Assembly: GCA_949291445.1 (NCBI GenBank)
Contig: CASEVT010000037.1
Coordinates: 1 to 33,557 of the forward strand
DNA length: 33,557 nt
From: an uncultured bacterium
Lineage (GTDB): Bacteria; Cyanobacteriota; Vampirovibrionia; Gastranaerophilales; Gastranaerophilaceae
Direction of reading: 5' to 3'
Both the position numbers and the translations under genes were made by a program. Shown piece after piece: positions 14,425 through 20,542 of this stretch; within the stretch, counting starts at the first letter, position 1; every line of letters starts with the position of its first letter. The notes beneath the pieces are model-generated. The model was not told the origin of the DNA, made no database searches, and saw only the letters and a program-made list of their open reading frames with translations.

Positions 14425-14499
14425 ATACTCCTTAGAAGACGACGATACGCATATCCCTAATCTAATAGCTATGAACCCCTAAGTTTATAGCTTTTTTTT
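14425..14499 (+). ncRNA. Candidate small RNA of about 75 nt
   Basis: A -10-like TAAAAT (14413-14418) precedes a stretch with no ORF. It ends in a strong terminator (AGCTATGAAC / GTTTATAGCT, 14467-14492, then T). The body contains a pyrimidine-rich ACTCCTTAG and ACCCCTAAG; CTTAG and CTAAG can pair. No upstream plus-strand gene needs this terminator, since the next gene upstream points the other way. No known RNA family was recognised. Confidence 0.4.
14467..14499 (+). terminator. Strong terminator of the candidate small RNA
   Basis: Ten-pair stem with one G-U pair, six-base loop and a T run. It points away from the TPR gene. Confidence 0.8.
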
Positions 14500-14538
14500 A
14501 TGCTGTGAAAGCACAAAATTGCACCGGTCATGAAAGTG

Positions 14539-14547
14539 TGATAAAAT
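14539..14547 (+). promoter_or_regulatory. Extended -10 promoter of the zinc-ribbon/YhcC operon
   Basis: TG-A-TAAAAT. The start site near 14554 gives a 22-base leader with GGAG. The same TGATAAAAT occurs before glmS (20407-20415). Confidence 0.5.
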
Positions 14548-14575
14548 CTTATTAAGGATGTAATGGAGAAAAATT

Positions 14576-14749
14576 ATGGCAAGAATTATACGACCCACTT
14601 GGGCAATCAGATGCGTTCAATCAGGATGTAAGGCACTTTTTGAAGTGGCTGTACTTGAAGATGGTAAACAACAAGAAGTTGTATGTCCGAATTGCGGCGA
14701 ACACTACCTCTATCCTGTGTTGAAGGATTCTGACGAAAACCAAGAGTAG
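14576..14749 (+). CDS. 57-aa zinc-ribbon protein
   Basis: A short protein beginning MARIIRPTWAIRC. Cys13 and Cys18 (C-x4-C) and a CPNCGEHY motif around residue 37 form a four-cysteine zinc ribbon. GGAG lies before ATG. Its stop codon is immediately followed by the ATG of the radical SAM gene, so the two are translationally coupled and probably act together. It could be an accessory or nucleic-acid-binding factor for the downstream YhcC-type protein. No family name is recognised. Confidence 0.75.
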   Translation: MARIIRPTWAIRCVQSGCKALFEVAVLEDGKQQEVVCPNCGEHYLYPVLKDSDENQE

Positions 14750-15673
14750 ATGTACTATAACAATACGGATAAACGCTACAACCAGTACAGCGCATATTTG
14801 AAAAATAAATTCCATGCGAAAGTGTACAAGATAACAATTGATGCCGGTTTTAGCTGCCCTAACAGAGACGGAACAATTTCAAACGGCGGATGTATTTTTT
14901 GTGATTCCGGCGGAAGTTTTTCGCAGGCGCATTCGAGTCTTTTGTCTGTTAAAGAACAGATCGACGCCGGTGTAGGGTCGCTTTCTCAAAAATTTAAGGC
15001 AAAGAAATTTATGGCATATTTTCAGGCCTACTCTAATACTTATAAGCCTGTTAATGAATTGAAGTCTATTTATGATGAGTCATTGTCTCATCCTGATGTT
15101 ATCGGAATTTCTATTGGTACACGTCCGGATTGCGTCGATGATGAAAAATTGGATCTGATTGCCGGTTATACAAAAAACTACGAAACATGGATCGAGTATG
15201 GGTTGCAATCAATTCACGACCGTACTTTGAAATTTATAAACCGCGGGCATGACTATAAAACCTTTTTGACAGCATATGAACAAACTAAACAACGTAATAT
15301 AAATGTCTGTGTTCACGTAATTTTGGGGCTGCCTGATGAATCCCGTGAGGATATGATTGAAACGGCTAAAGAGCTTGCACGACTTGAAGTTGACGGGGTT
15401 AAAATACATTGCCTGTGCGCAATGAAAAATACCAAACTTGCTCAAATGTATGAAAACGGGCAAGTTACGCTACTCGATGAGGATGAATATGTCAGTTTGG
15501 TTTGTGATTTTTTGGAGGTGCTGCCTGAAACTACGACTATACACCGGCTTGCCGGTAACGGTCTTCAATCTTTAAAGGTTGCGCCTTTGTGGTTGAATAA
15601 AAAATTTGACGTTCTGAATAAAATCGATGAAGAATTAATCCGCAGAAACACCTGCCAGGGTGTAAAAGCCTAA
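14750..15673 (+). CDS. Radical SAM protein, YhcC/TIGR01212 family
   Basis: 307 residues with ITIDAGFSCPNRDG and GGCIFCDSGGSF: the first Cys plus the CxxC of this family bind the [4Fe-4S] cluster, with the longer C-x9-C-x2-C spacing typical of the group. GTRPDCVDDEKL, EYGLQSIHDRTL and GLPDESREDM are conserved family stretches. The reaction is not established; the family is related to the Elp3/MiaB-like radical SAM enzymes. ATG directly abuts the stop of the zinc-ribbon gene, and the transcript ends close to the convergent YhaM/20-aa ORF pair. Confidence 0.9.
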   Translation: MYYNNTDKRYNQYSAYLKNKFHAKVYKITIDAGFSCPNRDGTISNGGCIFCDSGGSFSQAHSSLLSVKEQIDAGVGSLSQKFKAKKFMAYFQAYSNTYKPVNELKSIYDESLSHPDVIGISIGTRPDCVDDEKLDLIAGYTKNYETWIEYGLQSIHDRTLKFINRGHDYKTFLTAYEQTKQRNINVCVHVILGLPDESREDMIETAKELARLEVDGVKIHCLCAMKNTKLAQMYENGQVTLLDEDEYVSLVCDFLEVLPETTTIHRLAGNGLQSLKVAPLWLNKKFDVLNKIDEELIRRNTCQGVKA

Positions 15674-15697
15674 TTCCTTATATAGAGTTATATCAAG

Positions 15698-15760
15698 CTA
15701 CTTCCCGAATATGGTTAATATTGCGAGGATTGCGTTTGCAAGCGATGAGAAAAAATCCAT
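15698..15760 (-). CDS. Possible 20-aa hydrophobic peptide
   Basis: ATG follows the TAG of the YhaM-type gene directly, and AGGA lies nine bases upstream inside that gene, so initiation is plausible. The peptide MDFFSSLANAILAILTIFGK is almost entirely hydrophobic with one Asp and one Lys, as in small membrane peptides or type I toxins. Its short length means chance is possible. Confidence 0.35.
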   Translation of the reverse strand: MDFFSSLANAILAILTIFGK

Positions 15761-16591
15761 CTAGCGTTTTCCTAAATCAGAAGTGCTGATTTTTCCATAC
15801 TTTGCCGATAGGTCATCAATATGATGAATAAAGTAATAAATCGGCTCCAGATCTCGCTCATTTAAGTCAACAATAGCCCCCCACTCCGCGCGTCCGTGGT
15901 GTGCGGCAATCATTTTTGCAATAGTTTTAAAACCGTTTGTCATGCAAACAGAAAATCCCCATTGAGAGTGCGATAGCCATTCTTTTTGAAAATCTTCGTC
16001 ATATTCAATCAGACCTGTTTCAGTGTCAATCTTGTATTCAAAGATCTTCCCGAAATCGTGCAATATGCAGGCTGCATAGACTACATTCTTATCAATATGT
16101 TTGTACAATTCTGCTAACAGACATTTTGCAATCTCCAGACATTCCAGTGTATGTTGAACAAGCCCGCCAAGATAGTTGTGATGCATTAATCTTGCGGCAG
16201 GTGCTATTTTGAATTTCTCTTCATATTCAAATAAAAGTCCCGTTACAAATGTTTTTAATTTTTCGTCGGTTATTTCGTTTGCATAATCCAAAATTTTTGT
16301 AAACTTTTCATCAATTTCTGATTTATCAAGTCCGATTTTAGCCTCTTCAACAAGCTCTAAGTTGGCAATTAGACAGTTGTTGTACTTTTCGTTATAACTG
16401 CCTGATAAAATCCGAACAATATTGCCTGCTCTGAAAATTTTATTGTCAATACGGTTCAGGGCTTCTTCCCAAAGTATGCAGTTCAAAACCGTATCATCGC
16501 ATTTTAGCTGTAATTTACCCATTTTTGTGCCGGCTTTTGTGTCACCTATTGAAAAAATAACAACTTCATACAGTTTTGACAAATCTAACAT
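15761..16591 (-). CDS. YhaM-type 3'-5' exoribonuclease (OB-fold plus HD domain)
   Basis: 276 residues. The N-terminal OB-like part (about 8-80, KLQLKCDDTVLNCILW) precedes an HD-family metal-dependent phosphohydrolase domain. HHNYLGGLVQHT, ILHDFGKIFEY, HSQWGFS and IAAHHG supply the metal ligands in order. This arrangement matches YhaM/CvfB-like 3'-5' exonucleases acting on RNA or single-stranded DNA. A GAGGGATG segment before ATG serves as ribosome site. It is divergent from the pyrophosphorylase gene and directly followed by a 20-residue ORF. Confidence 0.85.
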   Translation of the reverse strand: MLDLSKLYEVVIFSIGDTKAGTKMGKLQLKCDDTVLNCILWEEALNRIDNKIFRAGNIVRILSGSYNEKYNNCLIANLELVEEAKIGLDKSEIDEKFTKILDYANEITDEKLKTFVTGLLFEYEEKFKIAPAARLMHHNYLGGLVQHTLECLEIAKCLLAELYKHIDKNVVYAACILHDFGKIFEYKIDTETGLIEYDEDFQKEWLSHSQWGFSVCMTNGFKTIAKMIAAHHGRAEWGAIVDLNERDLEPIYYFIHHIDDLSAKYGKISTSDLGKR

Positions 16592-16671
16592 GACATCCCT
16601 CTTTTGATAATTGGTATACTGTAAAATATATTACATTAAATAAAACAAATGTTAAATATCTGCGTTTGTCC

Positions 16672-16699
16672 TTGCAAGAGTGGGCAGTGTTGGTATAAA
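16672..16699 (+). promoter_or_regulatory. Promoter of the pyrophosphorylase-aroF operon
   Basis: TTGCAA (16672-16677), 16 bases, TATAAA (16694-16699) with TG-G before it. Leader of about 32 bases containing AAAGG. Confidence 0.55.
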
Positions 16700-16737
16700 A
16701 TTAAATTTATTGTGGGCGAGAAAAGGTTTTTGGCAAA

Positions 16738-17757
16738 ATGAAAAAAATAACAAAAGCAATGGTTATGGCAGCAGGTGTCGGGTCTCGATTGGGGGTTTTG
16801 ACTCAAAATACTCCAAAACCGCTTGTGCCTGTTATTAATAAGCCCGTTATGGATATTTTGCTCGAAAAACTTAAATATTACGGCATCGAAAGTGTTATCG
16901 CCAATACTCACTATCTGGGTGAACAAATACAAAAAAGATATGGCGAAAATTCGCCTGTCGATATAGATTTTAACTTTATATATGAAGATGAACTTTCGGG
17001 TACTGCAGGCGGTGTCCGAAAGTGCATGGACTTTTTCAAGGATGAAGAGGATTTTCTCGTTGTAAGCGCTGATGGCTTGCATGACGCTGATTTGAACAGG
17101 ATTATAACTTCTCATCTTGAAAGCGGGTGTATTGCAACGATGGCTGTTATCGGTGTACAACACGACGAGGTCTCTCATTATGGTGTGGTCGTGCCTTCTG
17201 GGGATTATACTGTTTCTGAATTTCAGGAGAAGCCTCCCGTTCAAGAAGCAAAAAGCAATTGTATTAATACCGGTATTTATGTGTTTAACAAAAAAATATT
17301 TGAGTTTATTCCGCAAGGGATTAAGTATGACTTTGCGAAAAATGTTTTTCCGGCGTTGCTTGAAGCCGGTGAAAAAATTAATACTTACAAAATACATAGC
17401 TACTGGTCGGATATAGGTACTGTTGAACAATATATTCAATCAAATTACGATGCTTTAGCGAAAAAAGTCATGATTTTTGATGCCCCCATAAGACGAAATC
17501 TCGATGCCAGATATGTTTTGGGTGAAAATGTTAAACTTGATAACAGTGTGAAACTTCTTGATAATTGCGTTATCGGTAACAATTGCCAGATAGGTAGTGA
17601 TGTCGTTTTGAAAAATGTAATATTGTGGGATAATGTTAAAATTAAATCCGGTGTGAGATTAGAAAATGTCGTCGCTGCACGGGGTGCTGTTATTGGTGCT
17701 TCCGTTAAAAATGAAATTGTCGGACCTCAGAAGGTTCTTGAGACTGTTAGCATATAG
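16738..17757 (+). CDS. NDP-sugar pyrophosphorylase with left-handed beta-helix tail
   Basis: Nucleotidyltransferase making an NDP-sugar from a sugar 1-phosphate and an NTP. Residues 1-235 form the Rossmann-like domain with MAAGVGSRLGVLTQNTPKPL (signature GxGxRLxxLTxxxPKPL), SGTAGGVR and VVSADGLHD, plus EFQEKP and the Lys/Asp end WSDIGTVEQY. Residues about 250-335 show hexapeptide repeats (LDNSVKLLDNCVIGNNCQIG), a left-handed beta-helix. The closest guess is mannose-1-phosphate guanylyltransferase or glucose-1-phosphate type; the substrate is not certain. It is followed by aroF after 14 bases. Confidence 0.85.
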   Translation: MKKITKAMVMAAGVGSRLGVLTQNTPKPLVPVINKPVMDILLEKLKYYGIESVIANTHYLGEQIQKRYGENSPVDIDFNFIYEDELSGTAGGVRKCMDFFKDEEDFLVVSADGLHDADLNRIITSHLESGCIATMAVIGVQHDEVSHYGVVVPSGDYTVSEFQEKPPVQEAKSNCINTGIYVFNKKIFEFIPQGIKYDFAKNVFPALLEAGEKINTYKIHSYWSDIGTVEQYIQSNYDALAKKVMIFDAPIRRNLDARYVLGENVKLDNSVKLLDNCVIGNNCQIGSDVVLKNVILWDNVKIKSGVRLENVVAARGAVIGASVKNEIVGPQKVLETVSI

Positions 17758-17771
17758 GAGAGCGAGTATTC

Positions 17772-18818
17772 ATGATTATTGTAATGGAACCAAAAGCAAC
17801 TGCAGAACAAATTAATAATGTTAAGGTCAGTCTTGAGAAAAAAGGTTTTAAGATAATACTGAATGAAGGCGATGTAATGACGGTTATTGCTGCAATTGGC
17901 GATAAACGGCTTGTTGATCCTGCATCTATTGCTTCATTCGATGGTGTGCGTGAGGTGAAGCTTATTCAAGAACCCTACAAACTTGCATCAAGAGAGGGTA
18001 AAGAGGAAGATACCGTTATAGAATTTTCTAACGGTGTGAAAATCGGCGGTCTGGAACGTCCGGTTATGATGGTTGGTCCTTGCTCTGTTGAGAAGGATTT
18101 TGACGGACTTTTGAGAGTGGCTGAGGCTGCAAAAGAAATGGGCTGCCAGTTCTTGCGCGGCGGTGCGTTTAAGCCAAGAACTTCTCCTTATGACTTTCAG
18201 GGGCTTGAGGGAAAGGCGCTTGAGTATTTAGCTAAAGCACGAGAAAAAACCGGACTTTTGATTGTTACAGAAGTTATGGATACTGCTGATGTTCCGCTTG
18301 TGGAAGATTATGCCGATATTGTCCAGATTGGTGCACGTAATATGCAGAATTTCAAACTATTAAAGGCTGTAGGTAAATGTCCTAAGCCTGTATTACTTAA
18401 GCGTGGGGCGGCTGCGACTATCAGAGAATTTTTGCTGGCGGCTGAACATATTATGTGTAACGGTAATGAAAAAGTAATACTTTGTGAGCGTGGGGTTAAG
18501 GGTTTTGATTCTACTTTTACCCGCAACACGCTTGATATCGCAGCTATTCCTATAATAAAAAAATATTCGCATTTGCCGGTGATTGCCGATCCAAGCCACG
18601 GTACCGGTCGACGTTACCTCGTTGAACCTATGTCTAAGGCTGCTTTGGTCGCCGGTGCTAACGGGTTGATGATCGAAGTCCACCATGATCCTGAGCATGC
18701 GTCTTCTGATGGTGCTCAAAGCCTTAGTATACCTTTGTTTAAAGAAACTCAACGCCGGTTAAATAAATTAATCGGTCGAATTGACTATGATAACAAGCTT
18801 TTAAAATCTAATTCGTAA
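17772..18818 (+). CDS. aroF: 3-Deoxy-7-phosphoheptulonate synthase (DAHP synthase, AroF/type I-beta)
   Basis: First step of aromatic amino-acid synthesis: phosphoenolpyruvate plus erythrose 4-phosphate. The N-terminal ferredoxin-like regulatory domain (1-70, MIIVMEPKATAEQINNV) is the type seen in Thermotoga-like enzymes and mediates feedback inhibition. The barrel shows GPCSVE, RGGAFKPRTSPYDFQG, KRGAAATIREFLLAAEHI, DPSHGTGRR and IEVHHDPEHASSDGAQSL. AGGAG overlapping the preceding TAG supplies the ribosome site. 348 residues is normal. It is co-transcribed with the pyrophosphorylase and probably the small gene at 18855. Confidence 0.96.
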   Translation: MIIVMEPKATAEQINNVKVSLEKKGFKIILNEGDVMTVIAAIGDKRLVDPASIASFDGVREVKLIQEPYKLASREGKEEDTVIEFSNGVKIGGLERPVMMVGPCSVEKDFDGLLRVAEAAKEMGCQFLRGGAFKPRTSPYDFQGLEGKALEYLAKAREKTGLLIVTEVMDTADVPLVEDYADIVQIGARNMQNFKLLKAVGKCPKPVLLKRGAAATIREFLLAAEHIMCNGNEKVILCERGVKGFDSTFTRNTLDIAAIPIIKKYSHLPVIADPSHGTGRRYLVEPMSKAALVAGANGLMIEVHHDPEHASSDGAQSLSIPLFKETQRRLNKLIGRIDYDNKLLKSNS

Positions 18819-18854
18819 TAATTTTTCTGTATCGCACATAATGGAGTAAGAACT

Positions 18855-19049
18855 ATGATTAAACCGATTTCGCAAACAGGCTATTACAAGCCGCTGAAAA
18901 AAAGTGTAAAACATTTTTTTAATCTGGAATTGATTAGGCGTTCTGTGTCGGCAGAGCGTGCTAAAATGCCCTGGTTAAGACCTTATAATTATGATATTTT
19001 TAAGTTTGATCTGAAAAATGTCGATAAAATCAAGTATTCTCGCCGCTAG
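18855..19049 (+). CDS. Orphan 64-aa basic protein
   Basis: Not recognised. GGAG precedes ATG 18855, 36 bases after aroF, so it may be the last gene of that operon. The product is basic and aromatic (IKPISQTGYYKPLKK, MPWLRPYNYDIFKF), with no signal peptide or membrane span. Its N-terminus resembles in style the short motifs opening the proteins encoded at 3657-4043 and 12773-14191. Confidence 0.55.
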   Translation: MIKPISQTGYYKPLKKSVKHFFNLELIRRSVSAERAKMPWLRPYNYDIFKFDLKNVDKIKYSRR

Positions 19050-19195
19050 GTTGTGTATAGTGCCGTTGTTGCCGCAATAGATATTCCAATTACTACATTT
19101 ATAGTGTATAATATAATTACAAGTTGCATAATAAATTCTGTTTGGTCTCAAAAGATAAAGAAAACTGTTATGCAAGAGAATTGAAAGGTGCAGCT

Positions 19196-19456
19196 ATGTC
19201 CTTTGATATAAACGGTCCAACCCCTGCAAAAGGAATACAAGAAGCTCAGTATATGCGCAATAATGGCGGTGGCGGTAATCTGGGTTACTTTCAACGTGGC
19301 AAAAAGAAAAAAAAGGATGAGAAAGAAATCGATGTGTTCACGCCGTCCGTTGATTTAGATGATGAATTTTTAAAGGATTTTGAAGAGTCAGAAAACAAAG
19401 ACGGCAACCTTTTAGATAAAGTTGCCGATAAGTTTAAAAAATTTTTTGGTAACTAA
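19196..19456 (+). CDS. Orphan 86-aa protein with charged tail
   Basis: The frame extends upstream to 19124, but GAAAGGTG precedes ATG 19196 and MSFDINGPTP is the natural start. A Gly/Asn-rich segment (NNGGGGNLGYFQRG) precedes a basic run (KKKKKDEKE) and an acidic helical end (LDDEFLKDFEESENKDG, then LDKVADKFKKFFGN, an amphipathic helix). TATAAT lies about 80 bases upstream. Function unknown; possibly a membrane-surface or scaffold-binding peptide. Its stop codon overlaps that of the convergent gene. Confidence 0.55.
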   Translation: MSFDINGPTPAKGIQEAQYMRNNGGGGNLGYFQRGKKKKKDEKEIDVFTPSVDLDDEFLKDFEESENKDGNLLDKVADKFKKFFGN

Positions 19457-19683
19457 GCCATCAAATCCAAACGATTTGCCAGTTGTCCGCCGGCGTTGAC
19501 CGGAGGGCGTTCGCGTTTGTCCAACGCTGCAAGTCTTGATTGCAAGTCATCCGAGCCAAATTGACCGGTTTTTTGTGTTCCGCCTGCTTCTGCGCCTTGT
19601 TGTCCGCGGCTTACACCACTGACTCCGTTAACGGGGCTTTGTGCTAGTGCAGGATTAAATTTTATTCCATCTAAAAATGACAT
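19453..19683 (-). CDS. Orphan 76-aa Gly/Gln-rich protein
   Basis: Not recognised. AAGGAACGAGC lies before ATG. The protein is mostly low-complexity (SRGQQGAEAGGTQKTGQFG) with a short helical part (DDLQSRLAALDKRER) and a final ANRLDLMA. It probably is disordered. TAG at 19455-19453 overlaps by two bases the TAA of the convergent gene. About 76 bases upstream of the start lies the shared TGTAA-repeat element. Confidence 0.5.
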   Translation of the reverse strand: MSFLDGIKFNPALAQSPVNGVSGVSRGQQGAEAGGTQKTGQFGSDDLQSRLAALDKRERPPVNAGGQLANRLDLMA

Positions 19684-19759
19684 GCTCGTTCCTTAAACTA
19701 AAACTCTATATTCTATTAAAGTAAAATTTTGGTTTAAAATTGCTAGTTTTAAAAAATAT

Positions 19760-19776
19760 GTTACATTAGTTTACAA
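19760..19776 (-). promoter_or_regulatory. Shared upstream element (TGTAA direct repeat), copy 2
   Basis: Minus-strand TTGTAAACTAATGTAAC, nearly identical to the copy at 4123-4139, ending 76 bases before ATG 19683 (79 bases in the other case). No sigma-28-type promoter follows here. Confidence 0.4.
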
Positions 19777-19854
19777 ATTCTGTTGTATTTGTGCGTTGTC
19801 ATTTTTATAGCACAAACTGGAGAGAAATGAATTTATTTCGCTAACTTAAAAATT

Positions 19855-19884
19855 ATAATAAAAAGAAAGACCCGTTAAGGTCTT
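19855..19884 (-). terminator. Terminator of the 19986-20204 gene
   Basis: AAGACC / GGTCTT stem; on the minus strand followed by TCTTTTTATT. It lies about 100 bases after the stop. Confidence 0.65.
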
Positions 19885-19985
19885 GGTTTTTGGAACGAGA
19901 TGAATAGTAATACGAAGAAGAGAAGGACAAACTTTTTTTATTCAAAAGTTTTGAATAGATCGTGTTTATTTTTGAAAAGATGAGG

Positions 19986-20204
19986 TTATTTTCTGCAGCG
20001 CAAAGCTTTAATACCTTCTGCATTCGGCTGGGCTGTGGTGTAGATATTAAAGTCATTAAGCGGCTTAAGGTACTGATTGATATACGTCTTGTTCTTGATT
20101 TTTTCAGTGCAACTTCCGCAGCTGAATTCTTCCCTAATGATCGCTGCTAAAAATGCCTGATCGTCAGTCAGGTTTGCATCCCAAATTGTTTTGACGATAT
20201 CCAT
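19986..20204 (-). CDS. Orphan 72-aa Cys-containing protein
   Basis: Not recognised. The N-terminal helix (DIVKTIWDANLTDDQAFLAAIIREEF) is followed by CGSC (a CxxC pair near residue 30), EKIKNKTYINQYLKPLNDF and a final ALRCRK. A single metal or redox site is possible. No ribosome site precedes ATG; a -10-like TAAAAT ends six bases before it, so the mRNA may be leaderless. It is divergent from glmS across a 338-base region with an 18-bp palindrome. Confidence 0.5.
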   Translation of the reverse strand: MDIVKTIWDANLTDDQAFLAAIIREEFSCGSCTEKIKNKTYINQYLKPLNDFNIYTTAQPNAEGIKALRCRK

Positions 20205-20210
20205 ACTATT

Positions 20211-20216
20211 ATTTTA
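20211..20216 (-). promoter_or_regulatory. -10 box six bases before the 20204 start
   Basis: Minus-strand TAAAAT, then six bases, then ATG. Transcription would start at the A of ATG. Confidence 0.35.
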
Positions 20217-20274
20217 AACTTTATTTCAATGAAATGCTGTATAAATCATCAATTATATATAAAATTGATACATT

Positions 20275-20292
20275 TGTTAATAATTATTAACA
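20275..20292. repeat. 18-bp perfect palindrome
   Basis: TGTTAATAATTATTAACA is fully self-complementary and lies between divergent promoters, 60-75 bases upstream of the minus-strand gene and about 115 bases before the glmS -10. A homodimeric regulator site is likely. The GTTAA..TTAAC arms resemble those of MarR/GntR-type operators in general style only. Confidence 0.5.
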
Positions 20293-20406
20293 TTAAAATA
20301 CAAATTTTATTCTGATATAAAAATTGTATAAAGATGCTTGGAAAAAAGGGTTTTTTAGGGTAGAATCTCATTATAAATTGTGGTGTCATTATTTTACGTA
20401 TAGTAG

Positions 20407-20415
20407 TGATAAAAT
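20407..20415 (+). promoter_or_regulatory. Extended -10 promoter of glmS
   Basis: TG-A-TAAAAT, identical to the element at 14539-14547. No good -35 is visible, as common for extended -10 promoters. The start site is near 20422. Confidence 0.5.
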
Positions 20416-20420
20416 ATGCG

Positions 20421-20542
20421 CACAATGAGTGGATTTTACTGTTATATCCGTGGTTGCGGTTTTGAAACGACTGGCGGGCTTGGGGTATGGCGTTTAACTT
20501 CCGGCGAATCTGTATAAATACGTAACATGAGGAAATTTTTAT
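20421..20542 (+). promoter_or_regulatory. GC-richer leader of glmS, possible structured element
   Basis: About 120 bases with clearly higher G+C than flanking DNA. GGAT/ATCC pairing and several GGCG/GGGG and CGGCG blocks suggest structure. Canonical glmS ribozyme core (AGCGCC ... pseudoknot) is not recognisable. AGGAAA gives the ribosome site. A regulatory RNA is possible but unproven. Confidence 0.3.

Larger units (their letters stand above)
14192..14575. other. Intergenic region between the TPR gene and the zinc-ribbon gene
   Basis: This 384-base gap contains a sigma-28-type promoter with an overlapping dyad for the TPR gene, a candidate small RNA with strong terminator on the plus strand, and an extended -10 promoter for the 14576 gene. 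Bases 14265-14400 show nothing further I can name, apart from a GCCGAAAT at 14298 without a fitting -35. Confidence 0.6.
19684..19985. other. Intergenic region between two minus-strand small genes
   Basis: This 302-base gap contains the shared TGTAA-type element (19760-19776) upstream of the 19683 gene and a terminator (19855-19884) for the 19986 gene. The ORF running 20056-19853 overlaps a better gene and runs through the terminator, so it is not called. The rest shows nothing clear. Confidence 0.5.
20205..20542. other. Intergenic region upstream of glmS
   Basis: 338 bases between divergent genes. Contents: a -10 box for the minus-strand gene (20216-20211), an 18-bp perfect palindrome (20275-20292), an extended -10 promoter for glmS (20407-20415), and a GC-richer leader (about 20421-20542). 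No ORF is supported. Confidence 0.6.

Noticed and set aside
19853-20056. Minus-strand ORF of 67 codons
   Set aside because: It overlaps the better 19986-20204 gene in another frame and runs through that gene's terminator hairpin.
20421-20542. glmS ribozyme
   Set aside because: The AGCGCC core and pseudoknot elements cannot be recognised, so only an unnamed leader is reported.
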